64,000 nt of DNA, taken from Agathobaculum hominis. GTDB lineage: Bacteria; Bacillota; Clostridia; Oscillospirales; Butyricicoccaceae. The translations under genes and the position numbers were made by a program. Where the stretch lies: positions 1 to 64,000 of the forward strand of contig NZ_JACOPK010000010.1 of assembly GCF_014288055.1 (NCBI RefSeq). The letters run 5' to 3'. The notes under the pieces were generated by a model. The model had not been told where the DNA came from and ran no database searches. It saw only the letters and a program-made list of their open reading frames with translations. This document shows, in pieces, positions 48,529 to 55,606 of this stretch; position 1 is the stretch's first letter; each line of letters opens with the position of its first letter.

Positions 48529-48666
48529 ATGTGCAACTCGAATTCTCTCTGGGGCGATAACTGGCTTTGGTGGATCATCCTTATCATCATCCTGATCTGG
48601 GTATGCGGCGGTCAGAACGGCTGCTGCGGCGACAACAATAACTGCTGCGGCGGCTGCGGCTGCTGA
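48529..48666 (+). CDS. 45-residue Cys/Trp-rich single-span membrane peptide
   Basis: Small gene with a strong SD (ACAGGAGG, 8 bases before ATG). The product is a polar start with three Trp (SLWGDNWLWW), one hydrophobic helix IILIIILIWV (about residues 16-25) and a Gly/Asn/Cys tail with six Cys arranged CC-CC-C-C. It resembles no family I can name; the layout recalls small sporulation-associated YjcZ-like peptides with the parts in reverse order. Metal binding or disulfide cross-linking of the tail is conceivable. It has its own leader with possible structure and a GC-rich hairpin after it. Confidence 0.8.
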   Translation: MCNSNSLWGDNWLWWIILIIILIWVCGGQNGCCGDNNNCCGGCGC

Positions 48667-48671
48667 GTCAC

Positions 48672-48712
48672 GCGCGGCGCTGTCCCGTGAGAAGGGGCGG
48701 CGCCGCCTTTTC
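48672..48712 (+). terminator. GC-rich terminator after small peptide gene
   Basis: GGCGCTGTCCC...GGGGCGGCGCC stem and a TTTT tail. Weak T-run. Confidence 0.5.
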
Positions 48713-48787
48713 CGTGTGCGCCGCTCCGGCTGAAAACGCAGTTTTTGTCACACTCGGAAAAAAATCGGGAAAATTTCAGATTTCCTC

Positions 48788-48816
48788 TTGCCAAAGCGGG
48801 GGAAGTGTGGTATTCT
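48788..48816 (+). promoter_or_regulatory. promoter of efp
   Basis: TTGCCA (48788-48793), 17 bases, TATTCT (48811-48816). Confidence 0.6.
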
Positions 48817-48884
48817 AAATAAGCACTGTTCGGGGGCGAACTCTGAACGGAAATTTGGAATTATGATTTTGGAGGATACCGATT

Positions 48885-49445
48885 ATGACCGCAGGTGAAT
48901 TTCGTAACGGCGTAACTTTTGAAATGGACGGTCAGGTACAGCAGGTTATTGAGTTCCAGCATGTAAAGCCGGGCAAGGGCGCTGCTTTTGTTCGTGTCAA
49001 GATGAAGAACGTCGTAACCGGTGCGGTTACTGAGACCTCCTTTAACCCGACTGCAAAGTTCGAGGAAGCTTTTGTAGAGCGCCGCGAGATGCAGTATCTG
49101 TACAATGAGGGCGACCTGTACTACTTCATGGACAACGAGACCTACGAGCAGATCCCGATCAGCAAGGACACTCTGGGCGACGACTTCCGTTTCGTGAAGG
49201 AGAACGAGAACGTTAAGGTTCTTTCCTACAAGGGCAGCGTATTCGCTGTTGAGCCGCCGCTGTTCGTTGAGCTCGAGATCACTGAGACCGAGCCGGGCGT
49301 TAAGGGCAATACCGCTACCAACGTACTCAAGCCGGCTACCGTAGAGACCGGTGCTGTCGTCAAGGTTCCGATCTTTATCGAGCAGGGTGAGCGCATTCAG
49401 ATCGACACCCGTACCGGTGAGTATCTGGGTCGCAGCAAGAAGTAA
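48885..49445 (+). CDS. efp: translation elongation factor P
   Basis: 186-aa factor that rescues ribosomes stalled at polyproline. The KOW-like N-domain (TAGEFRNGVTFEMDGQVQQVIEFQHVKPGKGAAFVRVKMKN split over two strands) has the modification loop tip PGKGAA (Lys about 32), and the two OB domains end RIQIDTRTGEYLGRSK. SD TTGGAGGA. Its codons are as biased as those of rpsB and tsf. Two tRNA-Val genes follow after a hairpin without T-run, so read-through into them is likely. Confidence 0.96.
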   Translation: MTAGEFRNGVTFEMDGQVQQVIEFQHVKPGKGAAFVRVKMKNVVTGAVTETSFNPTAKFEEAFVERREMQYLYNEGDLYYFMDNETYEQIPISKDTLGDDFRFVKENENVKVLSYKGSVFAVEPPLFVELEITETEPGVKGNTATNVLKPATVETGAVVKVPIFIEQGERIQIDTRTGEYLGRSKK

Positions 49446-49499
49446 GGTCACAACTGAAAACTGGTCACAGGGGACGGCAGTCCGCTGCCCCCTGTATTT

Positions 49500-49575
49500 G
49501 GACATTTAGCTCAGCTGGAAGAGCATCCGCTTGACGTGCGGAAGGTCAGCGGTTCGAACCCGTTAATGTCCACCA
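49500..49575 (+). tRNA. tRNA-Val (GAC), copy 1
   Basis: Acceptor GGACATT/AATGTCC, D stem GCTC/GAGC, anticodon stem TCCGC/GCGGA with loop TTGACGT (anticodon GAC, codon GTC), TTCGAAC in the T loop, CCA encoded. No own promoter is visible; probably read from efp. Confidence 0.95.
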
Positions 49576-49579
49576 ACCT

Positions 49580-49655
49580 GGACATTTAGCTCAGCTGGAA
49601 GAGCATCCGCTTGACGTGCGGAAGGTCAGCGGTTCGAACCCGTTAATGTCCACCA
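49580..49655 (+). tRNA. tRNA-Val (GAC), copy 2
   Basis: Identical to 49500-49575; the 80-bp unit including the 4-base spacer is a tandem duplication. Confidence 0.95.
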
Positions 49656-49660
49656 GTTCT

Positions 49661-49690
49661 GGAGCGCTGTTTGATGCAGCGCTCTTTTTC
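49661..49690 (+). terminator. intrinsic terminator of tRNA-Val pair
   Basis: GGAGCGCTG/CAGCGCTC stem with T5. Confidence 0.85.
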
Positions 49691-49791
49691 TTTGCGTAAA
49701 AATTGTTCAGGCTGCCGAAAAAATCCGTGCTGTAACTATACTTTTCTCTCGGGTTATGCTATACTGATGGAAAAGGAAGGGAGGATAGAGC

Positions 49792-50253
49792 ATGTTGTTT
49801 GGCATAGACAGCCTGTATTTCTGGCTGGCTGTCATCATTATCAGCATCGCGGCGGAGGCGGCGACGCTTGGTCTGTGCGGCATCTGGTTCGCGGCCGGCG
49901 GCGCGGCGGCGCTCGTCGCGGCAACCTTCGGCGCATCTATATGGATGCAGCTCGTGATTTTTGTCCTGCTGTCCGCAGTCATGCTGCTGCTCGTGCGTCC
50001 GCTGTTCAGCCGCTTCCTCAAGGCGGGCAGACAGGCGACAAATGCCGACCGCATCATCGGTCAGAGCGCCGTGGTCACTGAGCCGATCGACAATCTGGCG
50101 GAGACCGGCGCGGTGCGCGTGCTCGGCAAGGAATGGACCGCGCGCACGAAGGACGGCACTCCCGTTCCTGCCGGAGCCAGAGTGACGATCCTCGAAATTC
50201 GCGGCGTCAAGGCAATCGTTCAGAAAATCGAAACCAACGGAGAAAAGGAGTAA
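49792..50253 (+). CDS. NfeD family membrane protein
   Basis: 153-aa protein with about three membrane helices in the first 75 residues (YFWLAVIIISIAAEAATLG; GIWFAAGGAAALVAA; LVIFVLLSAVMLLLV) and a C-terminal OB fold (AVVTEPIDNLAETGAVRVLG, EWTARTKDG). Short NfeD proteins partner with SPFH/stomatin proteins in membrane microdomains; the SPFH gene follows after 3 bases. SD GGAAGGGAGG. Confidence 0.9.
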   Translation: MLFGIDSLYFWLAVIIISIAAEAATLGLCGIWFAAGGAAALVAATFGASIWMQLVIFVLLSAVMLLLVRPLFSRFLKAGRQATNADRIIGQSAVVTEPIDNLAETGAVRVLGKEWTARTKDGTPVPAGARVTILEIRGVKAIVQKIETNGEKE

Positions 50254-50256
50254 AGT

Positions 50257-51174
50257 ATGCCCTTGTTTTTCATCGGACCCCTGATCTGGATCGTTCTGCT
50301 GATCCTGCTCATCGCGTTCATCGCGAGCAATATCGTTATCGTCCCGCAGGCGCGCGCCTACGTCATCGAACGTCTGGGCACCTACCGCGATACCTGGAAC
50401 ACCGGCCTGCATTTCAAGGTGCCGCTGTTCGAGCGCATCGCGCGCAAGGTAACGCTCAAGGAGCAGGTCGTTGACTTTCCGCCGCAGCCGGTCATCACCA
50501 AGGACAACGTAACCATGCAGATCGACACGGTCGTTTATTTCCAGATCACCGACCCGAAAATGTTCACCTACGGCATTGAAAGCCCGATGGCGGCGATCGA
50601 AAATCTGACCGCGACCACGCTGCGAAACATCATCGGCGACCTCGAGCTTGACCAGACACTCACCAGCCGCGACATCATCAACACCAAGATGCGCGCGATC
50701 CTGGACGAGGCGACCGATGCCTGGGGCATCAAGGTCAACCGCGTCGAGCTGAAGAACATCATTCCGCCGGCTGCTATTCAGGAGTCGATGGAAAAGCAGA
50801 TGAAGGCGGAGCGCGAGCGCCGCGAGGCTATTCTGGTCGCGGAAGGCAAAAAGCAGTCCGCCATTCTGGTCGCAGAGGGCGAAAAGGAAGCGGCCGTTCT
50901 GGCGGCTGAGGCGACCCGGCTTTCCAAGATCAAGGAAGCGCAGGGCGAAGCAGAGGCGCTGCTCGCCGTGCAGAAGGCGCTTGCGGATTCTATCGCGCTG
51001 CTGAACGATGCGGCGCCGTCCGAGCAGGTCATTCGCCTCAAGTCGCTCGAGGCGTTCGGCAAGGCAGCCGACGGCAAGGCGACCAAGATCATCATTCCGA
51101 GCGAGATCCAGAGCCTTGCGGGCCTTGCCTCCTCGTTCAAGGAAGTCATGACCGAGCCGAAAGACAGCAAGTAA
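50257..51174 (+). CDS. SPFH/band 7 family protein (paraslipin, QmcA-like)
   Basis: 305-aa membrane scaffold. N-terminal helix (LIWIVLLILLIAFIASNIVIV), SPFH domain (about 30-190, PQARAYVIERLGTYRDTW, VTMQIDTVVYFQITDP, ELDQTLTSRDIINTKMRAILDEA) and a coiled-coil tail rich in Ala-Glu (LVAEGKKQSAILVAEGEKEAA). It forms large membrane-associated cages with NfeD-type partners. SD AAAGGAG. Operon with the NfeD gene. Confidence 0.93.
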   Translation: MPLFFIGPLIWIVLLILLIAFIASNIVIVPQARAYVIERLGTYRDTWNTGLHFKVPLFERIARKVTLKEQVVDFPPQPVITKDNVTMQIDTVVYFQITDPKMFTYGIESPMAAIENLTATTLRNIIGDLELDQTLTSRDIINTKMRAILDEATDAWGIKVNRVELKNIIPPAAIQESMEKQMKAERERREAILVAEGKKQSAILVAEGEKEAAVLAAEATRLSKIKEAQGEAEALLAVQKALADSIALLNDAAPSEQVIRLKSLEAFGKAADGKATKIIIPSEIQSLAGLASSFKEVMTEPKDSK

Positions 51175-51188
51175 ACCAGAAAAATTTG

Positions 51189-51221
51189 GGGACTCTCCAT
51201 AAACGGGAGTCCCTTTTCTTG
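51189..51221 (+). terminator. terminator of nfeD-paraslipin operon
   Basis: GGGACTC/GAGTCCC stem followed by TTTTCTT. Confidence 0.75.
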
Positions 51222-51326
51222 TGCAGAGTTGCTGAAATTTGTGCGAAAAATACACAAAAAAGAATGTGAGAATTTGGCTTGAATTTATACGGCCTGCCGA
51301 AAATAGACAAAAAGGTCCGAAAGTGA

Positions 51327-51355
51327 TTGACAAACGCCGCGCGAAGTTCTATGAT
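51327..51355 (+). promoter_or_regulatory. promoter of T-box/cstA unit
   Basis: TTGACA (51327-51332), 17 bases, TATGAT (51350-51355); RNA would start near 51362, at the 5' edge of the T-box. Confidence 0.8.
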
Positions 51356-51361
51356 GAATTC

Positions 51362-51690
51362 GTCAAAAGGATAAATGCTTTGAACAGGACACGGTTTCCC
51401 GCATCACCGCTTTCAGAAAGCCGCCGGTCGTGCAAGACGGCAGCAAGGCGCGGAGAAATTATCCCCTGCGAGCAGCTCGAACGAAAGGCAGAAGTAGTTC
51501 GAGACGGAAGCCTCCGTTACAGGGTCACGCTTTCCGGCGCAGCGGCACCGGGCGGCGGATGAGCGGCCGGATTTTTTCCGGCAAGCAGAGTGGTAACGCG
51601 GAAGCGCAGCCGACTGAGTCGGAAATGCCTTCGTCTTTGCAGGTTCTCCCGAAGGGGAGAGCAGACAAAGACGAGGGCTTTTTTTGTATC
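51362..51690 (+). promoter_or_regulatory. T-box riboswitch
   Basis: A 330-base leader with T-box order: a Stem I region with an apical AG-rich part (TTTCAGAAAGCCGCCGG...GCAGCAAGGCG), a CTCGAAC/GTTCGAG helix, then the T-box core AGAGTGGTAACGCGG (51587-51601), which pairs uncharged tRNA ends, and a terminator (CTTCGTCTTTGC with GCAGACAAAGACGAGG region, T7 at about 51680). Uncharged tRNA would allow read-through into cstA. I could not assign the specifier codon safely; an ATT (Ile) in GAAATTATCC is one candidate. Confidence 0.82.
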
Positions 51691-51750
51691 TGCCGTGCAC
51701 GCTCATTGACAGGAAAGCCGCAAATCCAAACGGAAAAGAGAAGAAAAACC

Positions 51751-53493
51751 ATGAACACACTTACAATCGTGCTGATCGCGGCTGTTGTTCTCGCCTGCGC
51801 CTATGTATTCTACGGACGCTGGCTCGCGAACAAATGGGGCATCGATCCCAAGACTAAGACCCCGGCTGTCGAGTTGAACGACGGAAAGGACTTCGTTCCG
51901 ACCAACGGCTGGACGGTATTCAGCCATCAGTTTTCGTCTATCGCAGGCGCCGGCCCTGTAACCGGCGCAATTCAGGCCGCAGCCTTCGGCTGGCTGCCGG
52001 TGCTGCTCTGGGTGCTGATCGGCGGTGTATTCTTCGGCGCGGTCGCGGACTTTGGTGCGCTGTACGCCTCGGTCAAGAACAAGGGCAAGTCGATGGGCAT
52101 GCTGATCGAGAAGTATATCGGCAGGACCGGCCGCAAGCTGTTCCTCGTATTCTCGTGGATCTTCTGCTGCATCGTCATCGCGGCGTTCGCTGATATGGTA
52201 GCCGGTACGTTCAACGCCTTCACGGCCAGCGACGCAGGCGTCATGGAGCTGTCTCCGGCGGCTCAGACCAACGGCGCTGCCGGCATGGTCTCGATCATGT
52301 TTATGGTGTTCGCCGTTGTATTCGGCCTCATCCAGAAGAAGTTTGACTTCAAGGGCTGGAAGGAAGCCGTTCTCAGTATCGTATTCATCATCCTGTCCTT
52401 TGTCATCGGCGCAAACTGCCCGCTGATCTTCGGCAAGGCGGCATGGAGCTACATCACCTTTATCTACATCTTCTTCGCAGCAGTCCTCCCGATGTGGCTG
52501 CTCAAGCAGCCGCGCGACTACATGACGACCTTCATGTTCATCTGCATGATCGCCGGTGCGGTCGTCGGTCTGGTCGTTGCGCATCCGACCATGAACCTGC
52601 CGGTATTCACCGGCTTCACCAACGAAAAGCTCGGCACGATGTTCCCGATCCTGTTCGTCACGGTTGCGTGCGGCGCGGTTTCCGGCTTCCACAGTCTGGT
52701 TTCCTCCGGTACGTCCTCCAAGACCATCGAGAATGAAAAGGATATGCCGAAGGTCGGCTACGGCGCCATGGTGCTGGAAAGCCTGCTGGCAGTTCTCGCG
52801 CTGTGCGTTGCCGGTGCGGCTGCCGCAGCAGACGGCACTCCGGCGGCTGGCACGCCGTTCCAGGTATTCAGCAGCGGCGTTGCGGGCTTCTTCGAAATGT
52901 TCGGCGTTCCGGTCTATGTCGCGACCGTATTCATGACCATGTGCGTTTCCGCTCTGGCGCTGACCAGTCTGGACGCAGTTGCCCGCATCGGCCGTATGAG
53001 TTTTCAGGAGCTGTTCTCGGTCGATGACATGGAGCACGCAGAGGGCTGGAGAAAGCTGTTCTGCAACGTCTATTTCTCGACCATCCTTACCCTTGCGTTC
53101 GGCTATGTGCTGACCAAGGTCGGCTATGCCAACATTTGGCCGCTGTTCGGTTCGGCAAACCAGCTGCTGAGCGCTCTGGTGCTCATCACGCTGTGCGTAT
53201 TCCTCAGAGTCACCGGCCGCAGCAACAAGATGATATTCCCGCCGCTGATCATCATGCTGTGCGTCACCTTCACCGCTCTGGTGCAGCGCCTGCTTGCGAT
53301 GGTAAAGGCGATCTCTGCGGCAGCCTCGACGACGATCCCGGCAGGCGAGACCACCTGGGGCGCGGTATTCATCGCAAATGGTCTCCAGCTCATCCTCGCA
53401 GTCCTGCTGATCGTGCTCGGTCTGACGATCGTTATCCACTCGTTCAAGGCCTATGCAAAGAGCGAAAAGGACAGCGAAAGCGCAAAAGCATAA
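51751..53493 (+). CDS. CstA-family carbon starvation / pyruvate-peptide transporter
   Basis: 580-aa membrane protein with about 15-16 helices. The CstA signature block is VPTNGWTVFSHQFSSIAGAGPVTGA (split at about residues 48-72); GGVFFGAVADFGALYASV and GFHSLVSSGTSSKTIENE follow, all typical. Family members import pyruvate or peptides. Start ATG 51751 is the first in frame with the family N-terminus; the SD is weak (AGAGAAG). The T-box upstream makes amino-acid- or peptide-linked transport likely here. Terminator at 53546. Confidence 0.92.
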   Translation: MNTLTIVLIAAVVLACAYVFYGRWLANKWGIDPKTKTPAVELNDGKDFVPTNGWTVFSHQFSSIAGAGPVTGAIQAAAFGWLPVLLWVLIGGVFFGAVADFGALYASVKNKGKSMGMLIEKYIGRTGRKLFLVFSWIFCCIVIAAFADMVAGTFNAFTASDAGVMELSPAAQTNGAAGMVSIMFMVFAVVFGLIQKKFDFKGWKEAVLSIVFIILSFVIGANCPLIFGKAAWSYITFIYIFFAAVLPMWLLKQPRDYMTTFMFICMIAGAVVGLVVAHPTMNLPVFTGFTNEKLGTMFPILFVTVACGAVSGFHSLVSSGTSSKTIENEKDMPKVGYGAMVLESLLAVLALCVAGAAAAADGTPAAGTPFQVFSSGVAGFFEMFGVPVYVATVFMTMCVSALALTSLDAVARIGRMSFQELFSVDDMEHAEGWRKLFCNVYFSTILTLAFGYVLTKVGYANIWPLFGSANQLLSALVLITLCVFLRVTGRSNKMIFPPLIIMLCVTFTALVQRLLAMVKAISAAASTTIPAGETTWGAVFIANGLQLILAVLLIVLGLTIVIHSFKAYAKSEKDSESAKA

Positions 53494-53545
53494 GACAGAC
53501 CGTAAAAAGTCTGACGAAATAAGAAGTTTTTCGGCTGTAACATGA

Positions 53546-53586
53546 AAAAACCCGGCTTTCTTTCGAGAAGGCCGGATTTTTCTTTT
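53546..53586 (+). terminator. terminator of cstA
   Basis: CCGGCTTTC...GAAGGCCGG stem with TTTTTC. Confidence 0.75.
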
Positions 53587-53640
53587 TGCCGCCGATATGC
53601 TATAATGGTATCATCAAGCAAAAGCAACGGAGGCGAAAGC

Positions 53641-54117
53641 ATGGAACTGACTCATCTGGACGAAACGGGTGCGGCGCGCATGGTGGACGTAGGAGAGAAG
53701 GCGGTGACGCGGCGCACGGCCTGCGCACAGTCGGTCATTACGATGAAGCCGGAGACGCTGTGCATGATCTGCGAGGACCGCGCGCCGAAGGGCGATGTTT
53801 TCGCGTGCGCGCGCATTGCGGGCATCATGGCCGCGAAAAAGACGAGCGAGCTTATCCCGATGTGCCATCCCATCCCCATCGAGAGCGTGAAGATCGACAT
53901 TGAAGCCGTCTCGGACACGCAGGTTCGCATCATCAGTACGCTGCGCTGCTCGCACAAGACCGGCATCGAGATGGAGGCGCTGACAGCGGCTTCCATCGCA
54001 GCGCTGACGATCTACGATATGTGCAAGGCGGTCGACCGCGGCATGCGCATCGACCAGACGCTGCTGCTGCACAAGGACGGCGGCAGGAGCGGAGAATACA
54101 GCAGGACGAACGAATAA
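53641..54117 (+). CDS. moaC: cyclic pyranopterin monophosphate synthase
   Basis: 158-aa enzyme of molybdenum cofactor synthesis that closes the cyclic pyranopterin ring after MoaA. ELTHLDETGAARMVDVG starts the protein; the active-site blocks IPMCHPIPIESV, HKTGIEMEALTA and CKAVDRGMRI are intact. ATG 53641 follows ACGGAGG; the frame upstream runs through the cstA terminator and is not coding. The next gene, xdhC, also serves molybdenum hydroxylases. No moaA is seen here. Confidence 0.95.
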   Translation: MELTHLDETGAARMVDVGEKAVTRRTACAQSVITMKPETLCMICEDRAPKGDVFACARIAGIMAAKKTSELIPMCHPIPIESVKIDIEAVSDTQVRIISTLRCSHKTGIEMEALTAASIAALTIYDMCKAVDRGMRIDQTLLLHKDGGRSGEYSRTNE

Positions 54118-54136
54118 GCCGCAGGGAGCGAGAAAT

Positions 54137-55063
54137 ATGAACCTTTTAGAGCAATTTCAGACCATAAGGGAAAGCGCAGAGCACGGCCTTGCATCGGCGC
54201 TGCATTTCGAGGCGGAGGGCGCGGAGCTTGTGCGCAGCTTCCGACCGAATGAGCGGCTGATCCTGCTCGGCGGCGGCAATATCGCGCAGCCGCTCTGCCG
54301 CTACGCTGCCGACCTCGGCTTTTCGGTCATCGTAGCGGACGACCGTCCGACCTTCGCGAACCGGCCGCGCTTTCCCGAAGCGCACACGGTGTACTGCGAC
54401 CGGTTCGAGAACGCGATCGACCGGATCGGTATCGGTGCGGGCGATTACGTCGCGGTCATCACGCGCGGGCACCGCTATGATGCGGACTGCCTGCGCAAAA
54501 TCCTGAGCGGCACGATGCCGAAATATCTCGGCATGATCGGCTCGAAGCGGCGCACAGCCGGTCTGCTGAACCTGCTCGAGGGCGAGGGCTTCGACCGGGC
54601 GCAGCTGGACGCCATCCATACGCCGATCGGTCTGGACATCGGCGCGCTGAGCGTCAAGGAAATTGCGATTTCCATCGTCGCGGAGCTGATCGCCTGCCGC
54701 CGCGCGGACACAAACCGCCGCTCACACAGCAGCATCATGACGAGCGAGGACATCGACCTGCCGCTGCTGCGCTATGTCGCGGACGAGAGAATCGACAAGG
54801 TGCTGCTGCTCGTGTACGATACGAGCGGCTCGACGCCGGTGAAATCCGGCGCATTTATGGCGGTGGACAGCTCGACGAAATTCATGGGTACGATCGGCGG
54901 CGGATGCAGCGAGAGCGCCGTCCTGCGGCAGGCTTACTACCTCATCGGCACGGGCGAAAGCAGGAGCGTCTCGATCGATATGTCGAACGATGTGGCGGAA
55001 AAAGAGGGCATGGTCTGCGGCGGACAGATGAAGGTGCTGCTCGCGGATCTCTCAAAGAGATAA
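54137..55063 (+). CDS. XdhC/CoxI family protein
   Basis: 308-aa protein for maturation of molybdenum hydroxylases such as xanthine dehydrogenase; in relatives it binds and sulfurates the cofactor. The Rossmann XdhC_C domain comes first (LILLGGGNIAQPLCRYAADLG, residues 42-62; YLGMIGSKRRTAGLL), and the XdhC_CoxI domain comes second (LLLVYDTSGSTPVKSGAFMAV, FMGTIGGGCSE, VCGGQMKVLL). This order is inverted relative to E. coli-type XdhC. It follows moaC by 19 bases. Guanine deaminase at 58 kb would supply xanthine to such an enzyme, which is not itself in the window. Confidence 0.9.
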   Translation: MNLLEQFQTIRESAEHGLASALHFEAEGAELVRSFRPNERLILLGGGNIAQPLCRYAADLGFSVIVADDRPTFANRPRFPEAHTVYCDRFENAIDRIGIGAGDYVAVITRGHRYDADCLRKILSGTMPKYLGMIGSKRRTAGLLNLLEGEGFDRAQLDAIHTPIGLDIGALSVKEIAISIVAELIACRRADTNRRSHSSIMTSEDIDLPLLRYVADERIDKVLLLVYDTSGSTPVKSGAFMAVDSSTKFMGTIGGGCSESAVLRQAYYLIGTGESRSVSIDMSNDVAEKEGMVCGGQMKVLLADLSKR

Positions 55064-55065
55064 GA

Positions 55066-55113
55066 AAAAGACGAACGATACCGGTCTCTCACGGAGTATC
55101 GTTCGTCTCTTTT
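55066..55113. terminator. bidirectional terminator
   Basis: AGACGAACGATAC/GTATCGTTCGTCT stem, A-rich before and T6 after. Confidence 0.9.
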
Positions 55114-55118
55114 TTGCT

Positions 55119-55595
55119 TTATAGCGGAAGGGGAACGCTATGCGTCTGCCCGTTTTCCGTCCAGTGCACCTCATTATCCTGCACGAACAGGCCGGTGCAG
55201 CGGCGGCCGCCTGCGTTCAGAAAGACCGCGCGCCCATCCTGCGTCAGAAGATACAGGTTGTTGTAGTAGTCCTCGGCAGCGCGGTTGGCGGCGGTGTGGC
55301 CGAATACGAAGCCGACCATTGCACCGTTCTCCAGCCGAACATAATTTGTGAAATCGAAGCCGGAATAGGGGGCCGAGGCGAGTTCGGAAGCCCGCATGCG
55401 CTCGCGGTCGTGCTGGTAGGCAGGCGTTTCAGTATACGCGCCGCCCGGATAGAGCGTGTCGCAGGACAGGTATTTTCTGCCGGGCAGACAGCAGCCGCTC
55501 TGTGCGGGCGCGGCTGCCGCACCGAGCGGCGTACCGCAGTACATGCAGAATTTCGCGCCGTCCGGCAGCGCCTTTCCGCAGTTCATACAAAACAT
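55119..55595 (-). CDS. zinc-ribbon domain protein
   Basis: 158-aa protein. It begins MFCMNCGKALPDGAKFCMYCG, a zinc-ribbon of the type often found on membrane or regulatory proteins, then an Ala-rich linker and about 100 residues with mixed strands (GFDFTNYVRLENGAMVGFVFGH; NNLYLLTQDGRAVFLNAGG) that I do not recognise. Start ATG 55595 follows AAGGAG 8-9 bases upstream and lies just after the stop codon of the preceding gene, with which it is co-transcribed. Confidence 0.78.
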   Translation of the reverse strand: MFCMNCGKALPDGAKFCMYCGTPLGAAAAPAQSGCCLPGRKYLSCDTLYPGGAYTETPAYQHDRERMRASELASAPYSGFDFTNYVRLENGAMVGFVFGHTAANRAAEDYYNNLYLLTQDGRAVFLNAGGRRCTGLFVQDNEVHWTENGQTHSVPLPL

Positions 55596-55606
55596 AGGGT
55601 CTCTCC

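Noticed and set aside
49500..49655. Tandem 80-bp repeat as a CRISPR-like or satellite repeat
   Set aside because: Each unit is a complete tRNA-Val gene. No array of short repeats with unique spacers was seen anywhere in the window.
51430..51750. 107-residue N-terminal extension of the CstA protein
   Set aside because: The stretch is the T-box leader; its translation is Arg/Ser-rich and shows no CstA homology.
53542..53640. 33-residue N-terminal extension of MoaC
   Set aside because: It runs through the cstA terminator and the -10 region; MoaC family N-terminus begins at the SD-preceded ATG 53641.
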